Both the position numbers and the translations under genes were made by a program. Under the pieces are notes generated by a model. That model was not told the DNA's origin, ran no database searches, and saw nothing but the letters and a program-made list of their open reading frames with translations. DNA of 64,000 bases from Burkholderia sp. Ac-20365 (GTDB lineage: Bacteria; Pseudomonadota; Gammaproteobacteria; Burkholderiales; Burkholderiaceae), in assembly GCF_017104715.1 (NCBI RefSeq), contig NZ_JAAGPI010000001.1, positions 186,001-250,000 of the forward strand. Reading direction: 5' to 3'. Of the stretch, positions 53,565 to 60,718 are shown one piece after another; within the stretch, counting starts at the first letter, position 1; the number at the start of each line of letters is the position of its first letter.

Positions 53565-54163
53565 CTTTCCAGACAGCTTTTCAGTTGCATCAGACTGCGC
53601 CGGATCCAGCTTTTCATCGTCCCTAAAGGAACGCTCATGCGTGCCGCGAGTTCGGCGTAGGAAGAACCCGTGAAGAACGCTTCGCGGACAGCGTGTCTCT
53701 GTGTGTCCGGCAGCGCTTGCAGGCAGTGTTCAAGCCGTTGTCTTTCCTCGCTGAGTTGCGCGAGGGCAGCGGGTGTCGGTGCTTCGTCGACGATCTCTTC
53801 AGTGGCGGCTTCATCGAGCGGCTGCGTGCGACGGCGCCTGATGCGATCGATCGCCCGGTTGCGCGCGATGGTGCCGAGCCATGTCATTGCGCTGGAGAGT
53901 TGCGGATTGAACGTGGCCGCCTGATTCCATGCCGTGACGTACACGTCCTGAAGCGTGTCCTCGGCTTCGGACCGGTCGCGCAGTACTTTGAGGCAAATGG
54001 CGAATAGCTTTGGAGAGGTCCGGCGATACAGCGTTTCAAACGCAGCGCGGTCGCGCAAGGCGACGGCTGACAGCATGGCGTTCAGATCGTCGTGTGCGGA
54101 AGAATCCGATGAGATGGACGTACCCACTGTTTCGCTTGAACCCTTTTGCGGCCGTGAGGACAT
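53561..54163 (-). CDS. ECF RNA polymerase sigma factor (SigK-type)
   Basis: A 200-residue ECF sigma factor. Region 2 spans about residues 28-112 (AFETLYRRTSPKLFAICLKV, AEDTLQDVYVTAWNQA, IARNRAIDRIRRRR). Region 4 spans about 138-198 (ALPDTQRHAVREAF, SYAELAARMSVPLGTMKSWI). I use ATG 54163; an in-frame ATG at 54265 with GGGAG 6 nt upstream is a real alternative that would add 34 residues. A motif shared with two lipid operons lies upstream at 54318-54342, suggesting autoregulation. Confidence 0.92.
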   Translation of the reverse strand: MSSRPQKGSSETVGTSISSDSSAHDDLNAMLSAVALRDRAAFETLYRRTSPKLFAICLKVLRDRSEAEDTLQDVYVTAWNQAATFNPQLSSAMTWLGTIARNRAIDRIRRRRTQPLDEAATEEIVDEAPTPAALAQLSEERQRLEHCLQALPDTQRHAVREAFFTGSSYAELAARMSVPLGTMKSWIRRSLMQLKSCLER

Positions 54164-54317
54164 ATGACACCCGGGCTGGCTATTCGAGGTGCGCCTTCGT
54201 GCGAGTAGTGTATCAGCGCGAAGCGTTTCCAGTGGCCTGTTACCAGCGAATGGTTGCGAGGACATCAGCATCTCCCGGATCGCGGCGAATGGCGAAACGC
54301 TTTCCTTCTTTCCTTTT

Positions 54318-54342
54318 TACGTGGATGGACGCGTTGCGGATG
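54318..54342 (-). promoter_or_regulatory. Predicted ECF promoter of the sigma/anti-sigma operon
   Basis: On the minus strand CATCC (54342-54338) and CGTA (54321-54318) are separated by exactly 16 nt, within the longer match TGCATCCG-N15-CGTA. Two more copies with the same spacing lie upstream of the lipid operons. The start site would be near 54310, about 40 nt before the alternative start ATG 54265. Confidence 0.7.
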
Positions 54343-54473
54343 CATGAAGCAAGCATTACCGGTTTTCGCTTCATCACCGGATTGTTCGGCGCAACACGCT
54401 CTCGCGAACTGATTCAAATTCGCGACATGTCCCCTTCAAAGGTACGTCGTTTGCACGCTCTCCGGTCGCGATG

Positions 54474-54498
54474 CATCCGTGCGATGGTGTTGCGCGTA
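54474..54498 (+). promoter_or_regulatory. Predicted ECF promoter of the DUF1295-Cfa-lipocalin operon
   Basis: CATCC (54474-54478) and CGTA (54495-54498) with a 16-nt spacer, part of TGCATCCG-N15-CGTA. The predicted start near 54505 leaves a leader of about 40 nt before ATG 54547, which has its own ribosome site (GAAGGAAA). Confidence 0.75.
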
Positions 54499-54546
54499 TA
54501 TCCTGCAGACAGTGCATTCGTTGAATCACGCCAGAAGGAAACGTCG

Positions 54547-55326
54547 ATGTCGCCAGCCGTTGCCGTGCCGATTGCGTTCGTGGTGCTCGTCGTACTGTTC
54601 GCGGCCTTCTGGGTGTGGCAATTGAGAAGCGAGAACGCCGGCATGATCGATCCGATCTGGGCGTTCTCGCTGGGCGCGATCGCGGTGTTCTATGGCATGG
54701 CGAGCGACGGCGATCCGCTTGCGCGTGCGCTCGTCGCGGCCGGAGGCGGTCTATGGGGCGTGCGCCTCGGCTGGCATTTGTGGCGTCGCAACGCGGGCAA
54801 ACGGGAAGATCCGCGCTATCACCGTTTTCGTGAGCAATGGGGCGCGGATGCAGGGCGCAAGATGTTCTGGTTCCTCGAACTGCAAACGGTGATTTCGATG
54901 GTGCTGTCGATTGCTTTCGCCGTGCCTGCGTGGCATACCGGCACACCTTCGTCCGTGTGCGTCGCAATTGCAATCGTGATCTGGTTCGCGTCGGTAAGCG
55001 GCGAAACGATTGCGGACGGGCAACTCGCGCGCTTCGTCGCCGATCCTGCGAACAAGGGCAAGGTGTGTCGCGTTGGGTTGTGGCGCTACTCGCGGCATCC
55101 GAACTATTTCTTCGAGTGCCTGCATTGGGTCGCGTATATCGCGCTGTCAATCGGTACAGCCTGGGCGTGGCTGACGCTGATTCCTCCCGTGCTGATGGGA
55201 TGGCTGTTGATGAAGTTGTCCGGCGTGCCGATGCTGGAAGCACACCTGGTGCATTCCCGTCCCGGCTACGCCGAGTACATGCGCGAGACCAGTGCATTGA
55301 TACCGTGGCCACCGCGCCGTGGCTGA
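54547..55326 (+). CDS. DUF1295 membrane protein (steroid 5-alpha-reductase-like)
   Basis: A 259-residue inner-membrane protein with about six helices. The C-terminal core VGLWRYSRHPNYFFECLHWV and PGYAEYMRETSALIPWPPR is the DUF1295/isoprenylcysteine-methyltransferase-like signature. Relatives reduce or modify lipids and recur next to Cfa-like genes in sigma-controlled clusters. GAAGGAAA lies 6 nt before ATG 54547. First gene of the plus-strand operon predicted to be driven by the ECF promoter at 54474. Confidence 0.9.
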   Translation: MSPAVAVPIAFVVLVVLFAAFWVWQLRSENAGMIDPIWAFSLGAIAVFYGMASDGDPLARALVAAGGGLWGVRLGWHLWRRNAGKREDPRYHRFREQWGADAGRKMFWFLELQTVISMVLSIAFAVPAWHTGTPSSVCVAIAIVIWFASVSGETIADGQLARFVADPANKGKVCRVGLWRYSRHPNYFFECLHWVAYIALSIGTAWAWLTLIPPVLMGWLLMKLSGVPMLEAHLVHSRPGYAEYMRETSALIPWPPRRG

Positions 55327-55364
55327 ACCCGATACGCTTTGAATCCATTCGAACGGTGCATGCA

Positions 55365-56480
55365 ATGACTTTCACGGCAACCCAATCTTCCATCGATCAC
55401 GCGAAGCACGCTGGCGAAGACTGGCTGATCCATGCATGCGAACACGGCTGGTTGCCGGATCGTCTGATCCGGTTCGGCATGCGCCGAGTGATGCGGCAGC
55501 GGCTGATAGAAGAAGGGGCACTGGATCATGAACTGCATTCGCAGCGCTTCAACGCACTGATCGACGAGTTGCGCGCGAGTCCCATTGCGATTGAAACCGA
55601 CGCCGCGAATGCACAACACTACGAGTTACCACCGTCGTTCTTCAAGGAACATCTTGGGCCGCATCTGAAGTATTCGTGCTGTTTTTATCCACGTGGCGAC
55701 GAGACGCTCGAACGGGCAGAGCAGTCGATGCTCGAACTTTACGCGGAGCGCGCACAGATCGAAGATGGTCAGACCATCCTCGACCTCGGTTGCGGCTGGG
55801 GAGCACTCGCGGTGTGGTTGGCCGCGCGTTACCCGCGAGCACAGATCGTGGCGCTATCGAACTCACGCAGCCAGCGCGAATTTATCGAGGCGCGGGCGGC
55901 GTCGGCGGGCATCACGAATCTGCGAGTCGTGACGGGTAACGTCGTGCAGTTCGAATTCTCCGATCCCTTCAAGGCGCGAGCGCCATTTGGCGCAGGTGAC
56001 TTCGACCGTGTGCTGTCCATTGAGATGTTCGAGCACATGAAGAACTATGACGCATTGCTCGAACGTATTGCGCGCTGGATGCGGCCCGACGGAAAGCTCT
56101 TTGTCCATATCTTTGCGCATCGTACGCTGGCGTATCACTTTCAGACACACGACACGTCGGACTGGATGTCGAAGTACTTTTTCACCGGCGGCACGATGCC
56201 GTCAGAAGCGTTGCTGCGGCATTTTCAGCGCAATCTGCGCATCGACAGGCAATGGTGGATAGACGGCACGCATTACGCACGTACGGCAGAGCACTGGCTG
56301 ATGAATCTCGACCGGGCGCGTGGGCGCGTCATGCCCGAACTTGCACTTGTGTACGGCGTGGAGAATGCGGCGATCTGGTTTCAGCGCTGGCGAATGTTCT
56401 ACATGGCCGTGGCTGAACTCTTCGGCTACGCGCGGGGCAACGAATGGGGCATTGCGCACTATCTGTTCGACAAGCGGTGA
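55365..56480 (+). CDS. Cyclopropane-fatty-acid-synthase-like SAM methyltransferase
   Basis: A 371-residue methyltransferase. The SAM motif is ILDLGCGWGALAVWLAARYP (about residues 137-156), with HYELPPSFFKEHLGPHLKYS just before it and SIEMFEHMKNYD after it, all typical of the Cfa/SAM family acting on lipid double bonds. It is a different subtype from the Cfa-like protein at 57128. It follows DUF1295 by 38 nt and is followed 4 nt later by lipocalin. Confidence 0.92.
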   Translation: MTFTATQSSIDHAKHAGEDWLIHACEHGWLPDRLIRFGMRRVMRQRLIEEGALDHELHSQRFNALIDELRASPIAIETDAANAQHYELPPSFFKEHLGPHLKYSCCFYPRGDETLERAEQSMLELYAERAQIEDGQTILDLGCGWGALAVWLAARYPRAQIVALSNSRSQREFIEARAASAGITNLRVVTGNVVQFEFSDPFKARAPFGAGDFDRVLSIEMFEHMKNYDALLERIARWMRPDGKLFVHIFAHRTLAYHFQTHDTSDWMSKYFFTGGTMPSEALLRHFQRNLRIDRQWWIDGTHYARTAEHWLMNLDRARGRVMPELALVYGVENAAIWFQRWRMFYMAVAELFGYARGNEWGIAHYLFDKR

Positions 56481-56484
56481 TGTG

Positions 56485-57096
56485 ATGAAAATGCCGACAT
56501 TGCGTACGCATATTGCGTTGACGCTGATCACGCTCGTTGCGGCGGCGTTCATGATATCGGCATGTTCGCAGGCGCCTGCCAATTCCAATCCGCGTGCGGA
56601 TCTGCCGCTTACGCCCGCAAGCGTCGATCTTTCGCGCTATATGGGCCGCTGGTACGTGATCGCGATCATTCCGTATTTCCTCGAAAACAAATACGTAGGC
56701 AGTTATACGGATTGGTCGTTGCGCGAAGACGGCAAGATCGACGACCGTTACACCGCGCACCCGAAAACCTTCGACGCTCCGCCGTCGCAGTTCCATTTCG
56801 TCGACAGCGTCGTGCCGGGTAGCGGCAATGGCAAGTGGAAAGTGCGCATCTTCTGGCCAGTTCACGTCACGCAACTGACGCTATATGTCGACGACGAATA
56901 CCGCTACACACTGCTCAGTCTCACAGACAAGAGCCTCGGCTGGATCTTCGCGCGCGAGCCCGATATCAGCGACGACGTTTATCGATCACTGCTCGCGCGC
57001 TTCGATGCGATGGGATTCGACGCATCGCGCTTTCGCCGTGTACCGCAGCATCCTGAGCAGATCGGCAAGCCTGGCTTTCTGTCGCAAGACGAATGA
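56485..57096 (+). CDS. Lipocalin lipoprotein (Blc-like)
   Basis: A 203-residue outer-membrane lipoprotein with the lipobox MISACS. The lipocalin GxW motif appears as YMGRWYVIAIIPYFLENKYV, and the third conserved region as GWIFAREPDISDDVYRSLLA. E. coli Blc binds lysophospholipids. In this cluster it may carry modified or damaged fatty acids. Its stop lies 31 bp from the convergent Cfa-like gene. Confidence 0.92.
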   Translation: MKMPTLRTHIALTLITLVAAAFMISACSQAPANSNPRADLPLTPASVDLSRYMGRWYVIAIIPYFLENKYVGSYTDWSLREDGKIDDRYTAHPKTFDAPPSQFHFVDSVVPGSGNGKWKVRIFWPVHVTQLTLYVDDEYRYTLLSLTDKSLGWIFAREPDISDDVYRSLLARFDAMGFDASRFRRVPQHPEQIGKPGFLSQDE

Positions 57097-57127
57097 CGCG
57101 TGCATCGCTTGGCAAATCCAGAACATC

Positions 57128-58339
57128 TCACGCGCCGGCGGTAAGGACGAATTGCCTGACGTCCGTGCGCCGTTCTACAAAACCCGCCTCGCAAAACGCG
57201 AAATACAGCCGCCACGTGCGGATAAACAGATCATCGAAGCCAAGTGCCCGTACGGCGTCGATGTTTGCCTCGAAGCGCTCGTGCCAGCACCGTATCGTCC
57301 GGGCATAGTCGAGCCCGAACGATAGCGACTCGACGGACTCCATGCCTGCATGTCGCGCCGCCGCTCGAAAGCGTTCGACGCCCGGCAGCATGCCGCCAGG
57401 AAAAATGTACTCGCGGATGAAGTCACTCGAAGCGCGATACGCGGCAAAGCGCGAGTCGTCGATCGTGATCGACTGGACGAGTGCGCGTGCGCCCGGCGCC
57501 AGCATGCGTTTCACTACCGTGAAGAACGTGTGCCAGTAGCGCTCTCCCACGGCTTCGAACATCTCGACGGAAACAACCGCGTCATAGTTGCCGCGCAGAT
57601 CACGATAGTCACGCAACTCGATGGTGACGAGATCGCCGAGTCGTTCTTGTGCCACCCGCTCGCTTGCCCATTCGAATTGCGCCGGAGAAATCGTCACGCC
57701 GTGCACGCGGATGCCGAGACGGCCCGCGTGCAGCGCAAAGCCGCCCCAACCGCAACCGATCTCCAGCACGCGCATGCCGGCGCGCAACTGGAGTACATCG
57801 ACGATGCGTTGATACTTGGCTGTCTGCGCCTCTTCCAGGCTGCGGTTGTCGTCGTCCTCGAACAGCGCACTCGAGTAGGTCATGGATGGATCGAGCCAGA
57901 GCGCGTAGAACGGATTGCCGAGATCGTAGTGCGCGTGCACGTTGCGCTGGCTGCCGCGCCTCGTGTTCGGACGCAGCCAGTGCCGCAATCCATAGAACCA
58001 CCGTGCCGGGGCGCTGCCGGATACCGTGCGCGCCACCGCAGCTTCGTTGCGGATCGCGAGCCGTAGCAGCGCCACGATGTCGGGCGTATCGAGCCATTGC
58101 GCGCGATATGCTTCCGCAAAACCGATGTCGCCCGCCTGAAGGATCGCGCGGCACGCGCGCCAGTCGTGCAGGACGAGTTGAGCGCCCGGTTGCGCGTGCG
58201 GGTCGCCGAACACGCGTTGCTGGCCGCCGGGCGTGGTCAGAATAAGATGGCCGACGCGCACGCGGCCAAGCAGCGCGAGAAAAAGACGGGCGAAAGCGGG
58301 CGGTTCGCCCGCGGCATAGAAGGCGCGCAGAAACGTCAT
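57128..58339 (-). CDS. Cyclopropane-fatty-acid-synthase family protein
   Basis: A 403-residue SAM-dependent methyltransferase. An N-terminal lipid-binding region (about 1-110) precedes NVHAHYDLGNPFYALWLDPS and YSSALFEDDD, the SAM motif VLEIGCGWGGFALHAGRLGI, VSVEMFEAVGERYW and EYIFPGGMLP, matching true Cfa enzymes. GAGGAA lies 8 nt before ATG 58339, which is 2 nt after the DUF1365 stop. Third gene of the minus-strand operon. With the second Cfa-like enzyme it points to dedicated methylation or cyclopropanation of unsaturated acyl chains. Confidence 0.93.
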   Translation of the reverse strand: MTFLRAFYAAGEPPAFARLFLALLGRVRVGHLILTTPGGQQRVFGDPHAQPGAQLVLHDWRACRAILQAGDIGFAEAYRAQWLDTPDIVALLRLAIRNEAAVARTVSGSAPARWFYGLRHWLRPNTRRGSQRNVHAHYDLGNPFYALWLDPSMTYSSALFEDDDNRSLEEAQTAKYQRIVDVLQLRAGMRVLEIGCGWGGFALHAGRLGIRVHGVTISPAQFEWASERVAQERLGDLVTIELRDYRDLRGNYDAVVSVEMFEAVGERYWHTFFTVVKRMLAPGARALVQSITIDDSRFAAYRASSDFIREYIFPGGMLPGVERFRAAARHAGMESVESLSFGLDYARTIRCWHERFEANIDAVRALGFDDLFIRTWRLYFAFCEAGFVERRTDVRQFVLTAGA

Positions 58340-58341
58340 GG

Positions 58342-59139
58342 TCACGATTCCTCGTTGATTGTTGTTGGACGCGAGTGAGGCGGAGGTGGCTGTTTGCCGT
58401 AGAAAGGTACTTTTCTGAGCCACAGGCGCAATGCCTGCCAGTAAATGCGCACGATGACGCCGACCGTGAGCAGCGGCTGGCGCAGCAGTGCGCGCAATGC
58501 GAGCGCGCGTGTGAGAGGGCGCTTGTCGAGCGAAATGGCCGTGCGGATCAGCAGCCCTTGCGCATCGTGATAGTCGATAAGAACCGAAGCGCCACGCTCG
58601 CTCTCGCGGATACGGAATGTGTATTGCCCTTCGACGCTGCAAAACGGCGACACGTGAAGCTTCTTCGCGCAGAAGAGATTAGTCGTTGTGTCGATAGGTC
58701 CGTTGTCGGCTGCCTTGAGCAGATACGAATGGCGCTCTCCGAATGTGTTGCGCACTTCGGCGAGCAATGCACGCAGAGCGCCATCGCGGTCATGACAGAA
58801 CCAGAAACTGACCGGATTGAACGCGTAGCCGAATACGCGGGGAAACGTCTGCAACCAGATCGAGCCGCCATCGAGGTTCAGGCCCGTGTCTGCGAGCTTG
58901 CTGCGTATCCACGCGAGCGGATCGGTGCCGTCGCACGCGCCGTAGTCGTGCATCATCAGGCTCAAAGGCCCTGGACGATCGATGCCCAGCCACCAGCGTT
59001 GCAATTCCGGAAGCCTTGCGAGATCACAGCGAATGCAGAACACGGGGTACACAAAGCGGTGACGCACGGGGCGCAGCCGCTCGTGCATCACATGCCCGCG
59101 CATCAACCATGCGGCGCGTTCGGACGATGTCCCGTTCAT
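58342..59139 (-). CDS. DUF1365 domain protein
   Basis: A 265-residue protein with the DUF1365 signature: LMRGHVMHERLRPVRHRFVY, GYAFNPVSFWFCHD, EVRNTFGERHSYLL and KKLHVSPFCSVEGQYTFRI. A related gene in the Rhodobacter sphaeroides singlet-oxygen regulon takes part in furan fatty-acid formation, as far as I recall. Start overlaps the FAD-oxidoreductase stop (ATGA). No membrane anchor is evident. Confidence 0.9.
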   Translation of the reverse strand: MNGTSSERAAWLMRGHVMHERLRPVRHRFVYPVFCIRCDLARLPELQRWWLGIDRPGPLSLMMHDYGACDGTDPLAWIRSKLADTGLNLDGGSIWLQTFPRVFGYAFNPVSFWFCHDRDGALRALLAEVRNTFGERHSYLLKAADNGPIDTTTNLFCAKKLHVSPFCSVEGQYTFRIRESERGASVLIDYHDAQGLLIRTAISLDKRPLTRALALRALLRQPLLTVGVIVRIYWQALRLWLRKVPFYGKQPPPPHSRPTTINEES

Positions 59140-60437
59140 CGCACGGACCACGCGGGTTCGACACCGAAGTCGCGGGCGACGCGCAGCGCCGACTTCAGGC
59201 CGTCTTCGTGAAAGCCATAACCGGTCCATGCGCCCGCAAACCAGGTGCGCCGTGTGCCCTGTATCGAAGGAATATGGGTTTGGGCGGCAACGGCCGCGCT
59301 GTCGAGCAATGGATGATCGTAGTCAAACCGCTTCAGCACCGCTTCGCGTAAAGGTGGCCGCGAAGGGTTGAGCGTCACGATCACGGGCCTTTTGAACGGC
59401 AGCGGCTGAAGCCGGTTGATCAGATAGCTCACGCACACCGGGCGTACACCGCCCACGCCGTGGGGCGACACGTAATTCCACGCGGACCACACCCGCTCGC
59501 GGCGCGGAAGCAATGCCGCATCAGTGTGCAGCCATGCGACATTCGGCTGATAGCGGATCGCGCCGAGTACATCGCGTTCATTCTGATCGGGGTCTTCCAG
59601 CAGGCGCAGCGTGTCGGGTGCGTGGGTCGCGAAGATCACTGCGTCGAAGCGTTCCCACCCCGATCCACTTGCGATAAAAATGCCATCGCGCTCGCGCCGA
59701 ACCGCAAACACGGGCGCGTTCGTTCGCACGTCGTCGAGCGTGGCGACGATCCGGCGCACGTACTCGCGCGCGCCGCCCGCGACGGTTCGCCAGCGCGGCC
59801 GGCGATTCACCTGCAACAGCGCGTGGTTCAGACAGAAGCGCAGAAAGGTCGCGGCAGGAAAGCGCAGCACGTCGGACGTTGCGCACGACCAGATCGCGGC
59901 TGCCATCGGCAGCAGGTAATGTTGTCGAAAGGGCGTGCCGTATCGGCCCGCCGTCAACAGGTCGCCAACCGAGCAACCGCTGGCGGATGCCGCCGCGAGA
60001 TGCGTTTCAGCCGCCGAATTGAAACGCAGGATGTCGCGCAACATGCCGAGAAAGCTGGGCGAGATCATGTTGCGCCGCTGGGCGAACACGGTGTTCAGAT
60101 TGGTGCCCGCCCATTCGAGGCGGCCGTGATCGAGCGAAACCGAAAACGTCATGTCGCTTTCGTGCGATGCCACGCCAAGCTCGCCGAAGAGTGCGATCAG
60201 GTTCGGATAGGTGCGGTCGTTGAAAACGATAAAGCCGGTATCGACAGGATGGGTGAGGCCATCCAGTTCGACATCGACCGTATTCGTGTGACCGCCGGCG
60301 TAGTCCGAAGCCTCGAAAAGGGTCACGCGATGGCGTCGAGCGAGCAGATAGGCACTCGCCAGCCCGGCGATGCCGGCGCCGACCACCGCGATGCGGCTGC
60401 CAGCCGAAACGGGACAGCTTGCCGTCTGCACATCCAT
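59136..60437 (-). CDS. NAD(P)/FAD-dependent oxidoreductase (amine-oxidase fold)
   Basis: A 433-residue flavoprotein. The dinucleotide motif is IAVVGAGIAGLASAYLLARR, followed by YAGGHTNTVDV; the closing FAD motif is TWFAGAWTGYGFHEDGLKSA. This family regularly precedes DUF1365 and Cfa-like genes under ECF sigma control, and relatives are proposed fatty-acyl desaturases/oxidases. Head of the FAD-DUF1365-Cfa operon, with the predicted ECF promoter about 65 bp upstream. Confidence 0.92.
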   Translation of the reverse strand: MDVQTASCPVSAGSRIAVVGAGIAGLASAYLLARRHRVTLFEASDYAGGHTNTVDVELDGLTHPVDTGFIVFNDRTYPNLIALFGELGVASHESDMTFSVSLDHGRLEWAGTNLNTVFAQRRNMISPSFLGMLRDILRFNSAAETHLAAASASGCSVGDLLTAGRYGTPFRQHYLLPMAAAIWSCATSDVLRFPAATFLRFCLNHALLQVNRRPRWRTVAGGAREYVRRIVATLDDVRTNAPVFAVRRERDGIFIASGSGWERFDAVIFATHAPDTLRLLEDPDQNERDVLGAIRYQPNVAWLHTDAALLPRRERVWSAWNYVSPHGVGGVRPVCVSYLINRLQPLPFKRPVIVTLNPSRPPLREAVLKRFDYDHPLLDSAAVAAQTHIPSIQGTRRTWFAGAWTGYGFHEDGLKSALRVARDFGVEPAWSVR

Positions 60438-60502
60438 TGGGTGTTCTCCGTCAGCGACGGGCCGATAGCGGATGCCGGAAACAGCGGCGCGTCAGTCCCT
60501 TC

Positions 60503-60527
60503 TACGCACGACGACAGCAGACGGATG
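60503..60527 (-). promoter_or_regulatory. Predicted ECF promoter of the FAD-DUF1365-Cfa operon
   Basis: On the minus strand CATCC (60527-60523) and CGTA (60506-60503) are separated by 16 nt inside TGCATCCG-N15-CGTA. The predicted start near 60496 leaves a leader of about 60 nt before ATG 60437. The rest of the 281-bp gap to the SulP gene holds nothing else I can support. Confidence 0.75.
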
Positions 60528-60718
60528 CAGTCATGCGGCAAAGGCCTCCCTGATTCCCGCGAACGCATGCACGCGCGCGGTTGCATCGATGCAGGCGGCA
60601 TCGAAAGCAATGCTGTGCACTAACGTCCGGATTTTCCAGCCTGTGAAAAATATAGCCGGATATGAGGGGCAGAAATGGAACAGGAATGGGACGCGCATTG
60701 ACAGATCGCAGGGAGCGC

